5,911 nucleotides of DNA from Eutrophocola sp965661105 (GTDB taxonomy: Bacteria; Pseudomonadota; Gammaproteobacteria; Pseudomonadales; Pseudohongiellaceae): contig CBFICR010000125.1 of assembly GCA_965661105.1 (NCBI GenBank), forward strand, positions 1 to 5,911. The letters are read 5' to 3'. The translations under genes were made by a program, and so were the position numbers. Positions 1-5,872 of this stretch are shown here, piece by piece. How positions within the stretch are numbered: the stretch's first letter is position 1; each line of letters starts with the position of its first letter. The notes beneath the pieces are model-generated. The model was not told the DNA's origin. It did not search any database and saw nothing but the letters and a program-made list of their open reading frames with translations.

Positions 1-117
1 CATAAAATGTTAAGCTGATGATTCCCTAAATCTGGTTTTATATGCTCCGATATTTCCTGACTTTATGCTTTTTTAACTTGCGCATACCCGCACCAGTAAT
101 ACCCGGTGCAGAGAACT

Positions 118-759
118 ATGAATACAGATGACACCAACAAACCTGCCAGACGAAAGTCTGACCTGTCTCTTTTGGGGAATACCTCTCAGGATTTTGAGAA
201 CAAGGTATATACACTGGATTTCAAGGTTAATCTCACCCACATTACCTTTGAAGGCCTGAATAATTACGCCGTGACCGTTTCCTGCCTTGATAAAGACACC
301 CAAGTAACTGAAAGCATCAGTAGCGTTCTGGATATCAGTCTCAAACAGGATAACAACAGTCTCATCATTGAGGGTGGACCAACGGTCTATTTTTCAGTAG
401 CTGAAGATACCCTGGATCTTTCCGACCTGAAACTTGATGAGGGTATTGTCGACGCAGTGACCAGCGGAATTGCCTGGCTCAAGGATGACAAGACCATCGA
501 CAGGGTTCAAAACAGGCGCCAGGTTCCAAAACAATTGCTCGAAGATCGGCTAGCCATAAATCTGTTGATGAGCAGTATCAGTACTATTATCGCCGGCTCA
601 ATTGAATGCCACGAAATAGTCATGAAGGAAAAGCAACGATTATTTACGCATAAAAATGATTATAGTAATGCTATGTATGATTGTTTGCAGAAAAACCTGG
701 ATGACCTGACTGTTGTGGCAATTAACCGTGGCGTTCAATATTATGTTAACCGTAGCTAA
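118..759 (+). CDS. Uncharacterised protein, first member of a tandem paralogous pair
   Basis: This gene encodes 213 residues, and I do not recognise its family. The ATG at 118 is chosen over the in-frame GTG at 106 because only the ATG has a purine-rich stretch (AGAGA) just ahead of it, and even that is a weak ribosome binding site. There is no signal peptide and no clear membrane helix; residues about 145-162 are mildly hydrophobic. Residues about 28-95 alternate short hydrophobic and polar runs, suggesting a beta-rich domain. Residues about 138-205 look alpha-helical. The product is a paralogue of the next gene: VY, H, EG, LDI-x-L, NS, YF and LDL match without gaps over about 85 residues, and the C-terminal motif CH-x8-RLF-x4-DY (residues 164-182) is shared. 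A soluble cytoplasmic protein is likely; its role is unknown. The coding call is strong because the paralogue preserves the reading frame. Confidence 0.82.
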   Translation: MNTDDTNKPARRKSDLSLLGNTSQDFENKVYTLDFKVNLTHITFEGLNNYAVTVSCLDKDTQVTESISSVLDISLKQDNNSLIIEGGPTVYFSVAEDTLDLSDLKLDEGIVDAVTSGIAWLKDDKTIDRVQNRRQVPKQLLEDRLAINLLMSSISTIIAGSIECHEIVMKEKQRLFTHKNDYSNAMYDCLQKNLDDLTVVAINRGVQYYVNRS

Positions 760-984
760 TTAGATTCTTATAGCATTTCCTTTTTATTCAGTTTCCCTGA
801 GCCAGGTATCACAGACTCCTCATTAGTTTCTCCCTTTTCTTATTGCTGGCAAAAGTCATATTGTCCCCTGTTTAAAGCCCACGGTTTTCCACTAGAGAAA
901 GCTGGACGCAGATCACTGTTTTAGTTAACGAATAGCCTTAATCTGCTGACATCGGCAAAAGAGTAGCAAACAAGTACCAGGGCG

Positions 985-1015
985 CTGTCAAATTGATATC
1001 ATCTGGAGTTAAAAT
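985..1015 (+). promoter_or_regulatory. Possible promoter for the second paralogue
   Basis: TAAAAT at 1010-1015 matches the sigma-70 -10 consensus at five of six positions. CTGTCA at 985-990 matches the -35 box at four of six, but the 19-base spacer is longer than ideal. Transcription would start near 1022, only about 20 bases ahead of the ATG at 1043. The 283-base gap after the first gene makes a separate promoter reasonable. This is a weak, by-eye call. Confidence 0.25.
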
Positions 1016-1042
1016 AACCCTTAAGAAGGATTTCTGATCACC

Positions 1043-1759
1043 ATGGACGCGTTCACTCAAGTGACTGAAAATACGAAAGTTACAATAGATCCACTGGTTT
1101 TTGACACAGGTGACATGACTGAGTTGTGTCACCTTGAATCCGAAATCAGTGAATGTGTTTATAGCGTACGGCTGAAGACCGATGCCGCCCATGTTTCTCT
1201 TGAGGGCATGAACCAGTTTCGTATTTCTGTCATCAGACAGCACAAGGCCAGCAACCAGAAAGAAAAACTCTGGGCTGATCTGGAGATAAACTTGCGAGAA
1301 GAGATGAACAGTGTCTCTATAACTGATGGTTCTCCCTACTATTTCACAATTACTGGAAAATCACTGGATCTGGACAACATGGATATCGACTCCAGTATTC
1401 ATGAAGTTGTAGACCTGGGCTTACTCGATCTTCGTGTCGGTTCAGGTCTAAAATCAAACCATGTGGGCATGGGGCAAGCAGGTCACTCAAGCCATAAAGA
1501 GAACTGGGAAAACCAGCAGGAAAAGGCAGGCTCAATATTAATTGATGCTTTTGCCAGCAACCTGGTAAAAGCCAGTGTCAGTGCATTGCTATCCCATGTT
1601 ACCTACTGCCACAAACAGGTAATTTATAATGCCGGCCGTTTATTTGCCAGCCGTCAGGACTATGTCAGGGACATGTGTAATAGCCTGACCAGTAATGCAG
1701 ATTCCCTTTCCACCAGTATCACTAACAAAGCCCTGAATTGTGATCTGCTAATACTGTAG
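1043..1759 (+). CDS. Uncharacterised protein, second member of a tandem paralogous pair
   Basis: This gene encodes 238 residues of unknown function. A Shine-Dalgarno-like AAGAAGGA at 1023-1030 precedes the ATG by 12 bases, a little long but usable. It is a diverged paralogue of the preceding gene. Residues 39-123 align without gaps to residues 30-114 of that protein at roughly 30 percent identity by eye, including VY, H50, EG 54-55, NS 89-90, YF 100-101 and LDL 108-110. Residues 165-215 then align to its C-terminal part, sharing CH 189-190, RLF 199-201 and DY 206-207. Between the two blocks this copy carries about 16 extra residues in a Gly/His/Asn-rich stretch (about 132-160), probably a flexible linker. 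There is no signal peptide or membrane helix. Two conserved blocks joined by a variable linker suggest two domains, a beta-rich one and a helical one. Tandem duplication followed by divergence is inferred. Confidence 0.85.
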   Translation: MDAFTQVTENTKVTIDPLVFDTGDMTELCHLESEISECVYSVRLKTDAAHVSLEGMNQFRISVIRQHKASNQKEKLWADLEINLREEMNSVSITDGSPYYFTITGKSLDLDNMDIDSSIHEVVDLGLLDLRVGSGLKSNHVGMGQAGHSSHKENWENQQEKAGSILIDAFASNLVKASVSALLSHVTYCHKQVIYNAGRLFASRQDYVRDMCNSLTSNADSLSTSITNKALNCDLLIL

Positions 1760-1869
1760 CGCAGAGCTCATTTTTTATACCCGGAACCTTATTCCCGCCC
1801 TAACCTTTAATCACACTGCCATTGAAATATCACTTCCCGTCATTCTCCACATAGGTGAGAATACTTCCC

Positions 1870-1926
1870 ATGCAAGAAGCGCCCTTTGACTGCATTCAAT
1901 TTTACAGAACAGCTTTACTTTATTGA
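1870..1926 (+). other. Possible 18-codon leader ORF ahead of the membrane protein gene
   Basis: An ATG at 1870 is preceded by AGGTGAG (1853-1859) with a 10-base spacer, a better ribosome binding site than anything in front of the downstream membrane protein gene. It opens an 18-residue frame (begins MQEAPFDC, ends TALLY) that stops at TGA 1924-1926. The frame is exactly in phase with the downstream ATG at 1960 (90 bases apart), so that one TGA separates the two. It could be a leader peptide, the relic of a longer N-terminus, or chance. The peptide is not signal-like, and the downstream protein looks complete without it. No homology is recognised. Confidence 0.22.
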
Positions 1927-1959
1927 TACCTGCAGCTTGACGATGCCAACACCAGTCTG

Positions 1960-2412
1960 ATGCAAAAAACACTTATGATGTCCAAACACAAACTGCAGTT
2001 TTTCATTTACCTTTTTGCCATCCTCTTGTCTGGTAGCGTATTTCTACCTCTCGCCAGTTTTCCAGTATATGGAGATGCCAGTTACTATCGTATTGCTGAA
2101 GCAGAAGCATGGCTGGTTATTGTGCTCACCATGGCTGCACCAGGGTTTATTCTCTATGGCCGGAAAAAACTGGCTATTGTTTCCCCTATAGGTGTCTGGG
2201 GAGTTCTGCTTTACCCAACCTTGAAAAGCAGCTTTGAGTCCACCAATAGCTCGGTACTCAATAAACTGGGCAATGGAGTTACCTCTACCATGTCAGATTT
2301 TGCTGCCAATCTCTTTTTCAATATAAGCGATTATCATTGGGGAGGTTTTGTCTTCCTTTTTGCGCTACTGTCGTTTACTGCCATTAATTGTCTTTACTGG
2401 ATCAAAGCCTGA
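1960..2412 (+). CDS. Small four-helix inner-membrane protein, function unknown
   Basis: The predicted product has 150 residues from the ATG at 1960. In-frame ATGs at 1975 and 1978 would give proteins five or six residues shorter, and none of the three has a good ribosome binding site, so the exact start is uncertain. Four hydrophobic segments are visible: about residues 12-32, 48-67, 71-88 and 127-147. The loop after helix 1 reads FLPLASFPVYGD (28-39) and looks like a conserved signature, followed by the acidic RIAEAEAW before helix 2. The segment between helices 3 and 4 (about 89-126) is polar and Ser/Asn-rich. It resembles small conserved hypothetical membrane proteins of gammaproteobacteria, but I cannot give a family name. 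It stands alone: 200 bases follow the previous gene and 118 precede the next. A short in-frame leader ORF with a better ribosome binding site lies just upstream. Confidence 0.75.
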   Translation: MQKTLMMSKHKLQFFIYLFAILLSGSVFLPLASFPVYGDASYYRIAEAEAWLVIVLTMAAPGFILYGRKKLAIVSPIGVWGVLLYPTLKSSFESTNSSVLNKLGNGVTSTMSDFAANLFFNISDYHWGGFVFLFALLSFTAINCLYWIKA

Positions 2413-2433
2413 GATCAGTCGCTCAATTTTTTT
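2410..2433 (+). terminator. Weak possible intrinsic terminator after the membrane protein gene
   Basis: Seven T residues at 2427-2433 follow a short TGAG/CTCA stem (2410-2413 with 2422-2425) that includes the stop codon. An alternative stem pairs ACTGGATC (2396-2403) with GATCAGT (2413-2419) around a bulged G. Either stem is weak, so the call rests mainly on the T-run and its position directly after the gene. Confidence 0.25.
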
Positions 2434-2487
2434 GCATTCGGATCAGCACAAGGAAAACTATCAATCACTATGTTCAATGCAAAGCTC

Positions 2488-2496
2488 TGCTAGAAT
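2488..2496 (+). promoter_or_regulatory. Extended -10 promoter for the DUF2332-MAPEG-CHAD cluster
   Basis: TGCTAGAAT at 2488-2496 fits the extended -10 pattern TGnTAtaAT with one mismatch. No good -35 box is seen at the usual distance, which extended -10 promoters can tolerate. Transcription would start near 2503 and leave a leader of under 30 bases before the TTG at 2531. A second TAGAAT at 2511-2516 lies too close to the start codon for a normal leader. Confidence 0.4.
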
Positions 2497-2530
2497 CACC
2501 TCATACACACTAGAATAGTGAATTAAGCCA

Positions 2531-3601
2531 TTGTCTCAAGATCAAGAATCACTGGAACAATTAGCCAATATTTTCCTGACCCAGGCCAAGTATTGCCATG
2601 AGCTGGACTCGCCGTTCATGGTCAGATTATGCACACTGTTTGCCAAACATCTGGAACCTGGCAATAGTGTTAGTGAAAATCTTCTCAACATGGCAGATAC
2701 TCAGGAATTCTGGAACGTAGCACTGCCATTAAGAATTGCAGGAGCACTGCATGCCCTTGTTTTAAAAGGGCAATGTGAAAAGCTCAAACGTGTATATCCA
2801 CCTTGTCATCTGACAGCAAGTGATTCGGAACTTTGGCAGGCAGTCAATCATGCCATGGATGAACATGCGGATTTCATCCTGCCATTTCTTGCCCATGCTC
2901 CACAGACCAATGAAGTGAGGCGTTGCGCAGCGTTGTTACCGGGTTTCCTGACCATTGCGGAAAAAACCAACTACCCTTTTACTGTTTCCGAACTTGGAGC
3001 CAGTGCCGGCATTAATCAGTGCTGGGACAGTTTTGCCTACCAATTGAACGCACAGCATTGGGGGGAACCAGCTAATGGCATAGTGCTGTCGCCACAATGG
3101 CTGGGCAATCCGCCTCCCCAGGCCATTAAAATCGAGGTTACCGAAAGAGCCGCCTGCGACCTGAAGCCTGTTAATTTCAGGGATCCGGGTGAAAAACTGA
3201 GACTGCTTTCCTATATATGGGCAGATCAGGAAAATCGTTTTGAACTCACTGAACATGCCCTCACCTTACTGGAAAAACTTGATTATCAGGTCGATGCAGA
3301 AGATATCTCAAGCTGGCTTCCCAAAAGACTTAACCGCCCCACAGAAGGTCAGGTTCATGTTATTTATCACACTATCGTCTGGGGATATCAGCAGGAAGAC
3401 GCCAAAATCGCTAATCGCGCGCTCATCGAAAAGGCTGGCAGCCAGGCCACTGCTACCTCCCCTCTGGCCTGGTTGCGACTGGAGCCTGATGGCAAGGATC
3501 CAGGGGCCGCTATTACTCTAACCCTGTGGCCTGGTGGACAGGAGCAAATTCTGGGCCGGGCAGATTATCACGGGCGCTGGGTTGACTGGCTGGGCTGCTA
3601 A
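2531..3601 (+). CDS. DUF2332 domain-containing protein
   Basis: This 356-residue protein is recognised as DUF2332 (Pfam PF10094) over essentially its whole length, close to the family's usual size. Seen motifs: an N-terminal helical part with QAKYCHELDSPFM (18-30); the family hallmark ELGASAGIN (154-162) followed by CWDSFAYQL; RLLSYIWADQENRFEL (224-239); VHVIYHTIVWGYQ (275-287); and a C-terminal LRLEPDG (315-321), WPGG (333-336) and HGRWVDW (347-353). The glycine-rich ELGASAG resembles the SAM-binding loop of Rossmann-type methyltransferases, so a methyltransferase-like fold is plausible, but activity and substrate are unknown. It is soluble and probably cytoplasmic. The start is the TTG at 2531: the frame is closed by TGA at 2519-2521, and the next ATG would remove conserved N-terminal sequence. 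The ribosome binding site is weak. It is probably the first gene of an operon with the MAPEG gene 24 bases downstream. Confidence 0.9.
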   Translation: MSQDQESLEQLANIFLTQAKYCHELDSPFMVRLCTLFAKHLEPGNSVSENLLNMADTQEFWNVALPLRIAGALHALVLKGQCEKLKRVYPPCHLTASDSELWQAVNHAMDEHADFILPFLAHAPQTNEVRRCAALLPGFLTIAEKTNYPFTVSELGASAGINQCWDSFAYQLNAQHWGEPANGIVLSPQWLGNPPPQAIKIEVTERAACDLKPVNFRDPGEKLRLLSYIWADQENRFELTEHALTLLEKLDYQVDAEDISSWLPKRLNRPTEGQVHVIYHTIVWGYQQEDAKIANRALIEKAGSQATATSPLAWLRLEPDGKDPGAAITLTLWPGGQEQILGRADYHGRWVDWLGC

Positions 3602-3625
3602 TAATTAAACAGGAGAAATAACATC

Positions 3626-4036
3626 ATGATTTATCCTATGTTTGTTTTAGTGTTGCTAACTTTTATTATCGCTTTCATCGCATTGCATGCCAGAATCGAC
3701 AGCGTAAGGCTCCGCCAGATTGAATTCGGTTTTTTCCGATTAATGCTGACAGACAACAATCAAAAAGTTCCGGAACGAGTCACTATTACTACTCGAGCAT
3801 TCAATAACATGTTTGAAATTCCAATACTTTTCCATGTGGGAGCTGTCATGAGCCTGGCTTTAGATCAGGTCACTAATTTTTCCCTGATGGTTGCATGGCT
3901 ATTCGTTTTAAGTCGGATTTCTCACAGCTGGATTCATTTGACTTATAACAATGTCATTCACAGAATGTATGCCTTCTGGGCTGGAATGGTATTAGTACTG
4001 GTACTTTGGCTGGAACAGCTTTTTCTATCGTTATAA
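3626..4036 (+). CDS. MAPEG family integral membrane protein
   Basis: This is a 136-residue MAPEG-family protein (Pfam PF01124; membrane-associated proteins in eicosanoid and glutathione metabolism), about the usual size. Four hydrophobic segments are seen: about residues 3-20, 63-80, 84-97 and 114-134. The conserved block TTRAFNNMFEIPILFH (55-70) carries the family's R-x2-N-x2-E-x-P pattern, and RISHSWIHLTYNN (97-109) is the second family block, leading into YAFWAG (115-120). Eukaryotic members use glutathione and act on lipids or xenobiotics; the short bacterial members are mostly uncharacterised, so the reaction here is unknown. The ATG is well set: AGGAGA at 3611-3616 lies 9 bases upstream. 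The gene follows DUF2332 by 24 bases and precedes the CHAD gene by 7, so it is probably co-transcribed with both. It should sit in the inner membrane. Confidence 0.9.
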   Translation: MIYPMFVLVLLTFIIAFIALHARIDSVRLRQIEFGFFRLMLTDNNQKVPERVTITTRAFNNMFEIPILFHVGAVMSLALDQVTNFSLMVAWLFVLSRISHSWIHLTYNNVIHRMYAFWAGMVLVLVLWLEQLFLSL

Positions 4037-4043
4037 TTTATCA

Positions 4044-4832
4044 ATGGAAGCATTTCATTCTCTTTTTGGTGACTTGCCCTCTGAAACCGAGTCACTGGAT
4101 TCAGAGAGCATTCACCATCTTCGCAAAGGCACCAAGCAACTCAGGGCAAAACTGCATCTGCTCAGGCAAATTAAAGGTCGAAGTCTAGAAACAGAGCAGC
4201 TTCGGCAATCAGTAAAAGAGCTTGCCAGAATGCTTGCAGGACAGCGCGATGCTGATGTCATGTTTTCGCTTTTACAGAATCTTGCTTGTGAATCCCAGGA
4301 CCCTGAGCTCCTTTCACTCTACTCTGAATTACAGCGTGGTCTTGCAGGCACTCGCCTGCCGAAATCGGATATACATAGAATTCGCCAACTGATGACTGAA
4401 ATTACAAAGAGTAAAGATAAATTTCTTGTCAATTATCCGGAGACAAGTGAAGTAAATAAAGTATTGGAAAATAGTCTTCAAAGTCTCTATGAAAAAGGAC
4501 TGCTTTTACTAAACGACACTGCTATTAACTGGGATACATTACATGACTGGCGCAAACAAGTTAAAAAGCTGATGTACCAGTTCCAAATGAAGAGATTTCC
4601 TTCACCACGTGATCAGACTATCCACGACCACCTGGAAAAATTGGGCGAAAGACTCGGTCAGATCAATGACATTAAAATCCTCTATGATTATGCGAAGAAA
4701 CAGCAGTTAAATAGTACCAGAGCTAAAACTCTTCAGTCCTATATAAAATTATTTTCCTTGTTGAATGACAGGCGGCATCAGTTGCTTATACAGACCAGAA
4801 ATCTGTTAGCGGAAATCAATAGCTTGTTATAA
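4044..4832 (+). CDS. CHAD domain-containing protein (putative polyphosphate-binding)
   Basis: This 262-residue, mostly helical protein has two CHAD half-repeats (Pfam PF05235). Repeat 1 has HHLRKGTKQLRAKLHLL (24-40) and LAGQRDADVMFSLL (64-77). Repeat 2 has LHDWRKQVKKLMYQFQM (166-182) and LGERLGQINDIKIL (200-213). The conserved His, Arg and Lys residues on these helices form the basic surface that, in studied CHAD proteins, binds inorganic polyphosphate and can target the protein to polyphosphate granules. There is no CYTH (triphosphatase) domain, so this is a stand-alone binding module without a predicted catalytic site. Residues about 83-145 form a more diverged linker between the repeats. 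The ATG lies 7 bases after the MAPEG stop codon with no ribosome binding site, which suggests translational coupling. It is the last gene of the probable operon; no convincing rightward terminator follows. Confidence 0.9.
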   Translation: MEAFHSLFGDLPSETESLDSESIHHLRKGTKQLRAKLHLLRQIKGRSLETEQLRQSVKELARMLAGQRDADVMFSLLQNLACESQDPELLSLYSELQRGLAGTRLPKSDIHRIRQLMTEITKSKDKFLVNYPETSEVNKVLENSLQSLYEKGLLLLNDTAINWDTLHDWRKQVKKLMYQFQMKRFPSPRDQTIHDHLEKLGERLGQINDIKILYDYAKKQQLNSTRAKTLQSYIKLFSLLNDRRHQLLIQTRNLLAEINSLL

Positions 4833-4914
4833 ATCAGTTTGCCCCAGACAGCTATTAGCAACCAGCTTGTATAAATACCCGCAACAAGTATTATTCATCA
4901 AAGTCCTGGCAAAA

Positions 4915-4947
4915 AAATTGATATCTTTTGTACAGACAGATCAATTT
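4915..4947. repeat. Perfect 8-bp inverted repeat in the convergent intergenic region
   Basis: AAATTGAT (4915-4922) is mirrored by ATCAATTT (4940-4947) around a 17-base loop. Read on the minus strand, the second arm runs into a stretch of seven T residues (complement of 4911-4917), so it could act as a weak AT-rich terminator for leftward transcripts from trmO. It lies about 140 bases past the trmO stop codon. No equivalent T-run follows on the plus strand. Confidence 0.3.
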
Positions 4948-5064
4948 CTTCCCGGGTTGCCGAAGCAAGCAAACTGCACTTGGGCGCATTCTGATCATTG
5001 TGGTTTCACAGTAAAAGTTCAGTGTATCTGTATTCACTACGTTGCAAATTGTTAATCTGCAACG

Positions 5065-5088
5065 AAATCAAAACAGCCTTTGACTGTT
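5065..5088 (-). terminator. Weak possible terminator overlapping the trmO stop codon
   Basis: On the minus strand AACAGTC (5088-5082) can pair with GGCTGTT (5078-5072), giving seven base pairs with one G-T wobble and a three-base loop, followed by TTGATTT. The stem begins within the trmO stop codon. The T-tract is broken and the stem is modest. A second hairpin, CGTTGCA (5040-5046) with TGCAACG (5058-5064), follows directly, so the two may act together. Confidence 0.3.
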
Positions 5089-5801
5089 CAATCAACACCA
5101 TGCTTCCTTTTGCTGATATTGACAACGTTCATAATATTATCCCCAACTCGCCATTTGATGTTCAGATCATACAGACTCATCCCATATTGCTTGTCGTCCG
5201 GTGTTTTTTTCCTCCAGGCCGGCCGCGGATCCTGTGACAACACCCCTATCACCAGCTCTTCCAGACCAGGGTAATCATTTTCCAGGTCATCAAGTTGCCT
5301 TGCTGCCATCTCGGTAAACTCAACCTTGCGATTATTGTCAGGCGCGTCATCCGCATAACCGGCCCTGGCATCAGGAAGACTGTCCGCATAGGGGATATAG
5401 GGTTTGATATCAATGATGGGGGTTTTATGCAGCAGATCGATACCACCAACTCGCAGAACAAGTTTTTTACCTTGCTGTTGCCAACCCAGGTTCTCCACTA
5501 CCGACATGCCAATACTGTTAGGACGAAACGTTGAACGAGATGCAAAAACTCCAACCTTTTCACTGCCACCAAGACGTGGAGGCTGAACTGTAGGTGTCCA
5601 ACCTTTATTTGCAGTTTCATGAAAACTAAACAGTAGCCACAAGTGACTGAATTGATCGAGTTCACGCAGGCAATTTGGATCAGCATAATCAGCGGAAAAA
5701 ATAATTTCGCCCACCGCAGCCTTAACCAGACCGGGCTGCCGGGGGATGGCAAACTTTTGTTTGTAGGGAGATTTTATGTAAGCAATTGGAGTAATTTCCA
5801 T
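5088..5801 (-). CDS. trmO: tRNA (N6-threonylcarbamoyladenosine(37)-N6)-methyltransferase TrmO
   Basis: TrmO (YaeB/TsaA family, Pfam PF01980) uses S-adenosylmethionine to methylate t6A at position 37 of tRNA, mainly a threonine tRNA in E. coli, giving m6t6A next to the anticodon in the cytoplasm. The product here is 237 residues, against about 235 for E. coli TrmO. Diagnostic motifs are SPYKQKFAIPRQPGLV (11-26), FSHLWLLFSFH (51-61), PPRLGG (74-79), GVFASRSTFRPNSIGMS (84-100) and DIKPYIPYADS (131-141), with the C-terminal domain motif DPRPAW (191-196). All look intact. The start is the ATG at 5801 because family members begin just before the SPYK block; an in-frame GTG at 5849 lies inside a tandem repeat and is unlikely. 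No good ribosome binding site is seen. The gene converges on the CHAD gene, and the leader contains a heptamer repeat and potential hairpins. The family call is very secure. Confidence 0.96.
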   Translation of the reverse strand: MEITPIAYIKSPYKQKFAIPRQPGLVKAAVGEIIFSADYADPNCLRELDQFSHLWLLFSFHETANKGWTPTVQPPRLGGSEKVGVFASRSTFRPNSIGMSVVENLGWQQQGKKLVLRVGGIDLLHKTPIIDIKPYIPYADSLPDARAGYADDAPDNNRKVEFTEMAARQLDDLENDYPGLEELVIGVLSQDPRPAWRKKTPDDKQYGMSLYDLNIKWRVGDNIMNVVNISKRKHGVD

Positions 5802-5811
5802 ATTGCAGATA

Positions 5812-5842
5812 GTGACTTCTGGGCATTCAAGATGCAAGTCAC
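5812..5842 (-). promoter_or_regulatory. Potential hairpin in the trmO leader, 10 bases before the start codon
   Basis: GTGACTT (5812-5818) pairs with AAGTCAC (5836-5842), and inside it GCAT (5823-5826) pairs with ATGC (5832-5835) around a five-base loop, leaving a four-base bulge (5819-5822). In the trmO transcript this hairpin would end 10 bases before the ATG and would cover the only purine-rich stretch nearby (AGAAG, 5820-5816). Because its distal arm is one unit of the adjacent tandem repeat, other units can compete for the same partner. A regulatory role is inferred from position only. Confidence 0.4.
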
Positions 5843-5872
5843 AAGTCACAAGTCACAAGTCACAAGTCACAA
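5835..5872. repeat. Heptanucleotide tandem repeat, five copies of CAAGTCA
   Basis: Five perfect, contiguous copies of CAAGTCA occupy 5835-5869, followed by a partial CAA. Read in the trmO direction the unit is TGACTTG. The array lies between a leftward terminator and the trmO start codon, outside the coding region as called. Perfect short tandem repeats are prone to copy-number change by slippage, so length variation between strains is plausible. The unit is too short and lacks spacers, so it is not a CRISPR array. Confidence 0.95.

Noticed and set aside
938..1243. Minus-strand open frame of 101 codons overlapping the start of the second paralogue
   Set aside because: It opposes a gene whose frame is supported by paralogy and a ribosome binding site, and its translation shows no recognisable family.
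1886..1919. Promoter with TTGACT at 1886-1891 ahead of the membrane protein gene
   Set aside because: The -35 match is good, but no acceptable -10 box lies 16-18 bases downstream.
2431..2483. Inverted repeat TTTGCATT / AATGCAAA ahead of the DUF2332 gene
   Set aside because: It is a perfect 8-bp match, but the arms are 37 bases apart with no T-run and no obvious operator spacing, so chance is likely in AT-rich DNA.
2936..3256. Minus-strand open frame of 106 codons inside the DUF2332 gene
   Set aside because: It lies fully antisense to a well-recognised domain and has no recognisable motifs.
4044..4832. CYTH-CHAD triphosphatase fusion
   Set aside because: The protein begins only about 20 residues before the first CHAD helix, and no CYTH ExExK motif is present in it or immediately upstream.
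4867..5237. Short plus-strand open frames between the CHAD gene and trmO
   Set aside because: They lack ribosome binding sites and recognisable motifs, and the later ones run into the antisense of trmO. Treated as noncoding.
5802..5849. N-terminal extension of TrmO starting at the GTG at 5849
   Set aside because: The extra 16 residues are encoded partly by the tandem repeat and have no counterpart in TrmO proteins, which begin just before the SPYK block. The ATG at 5801 fits the family.
5835..5872. CRISPR-like array
   Set aside because: The units are 7 bases long and contiguous with no spacers, and no cas genes are present.
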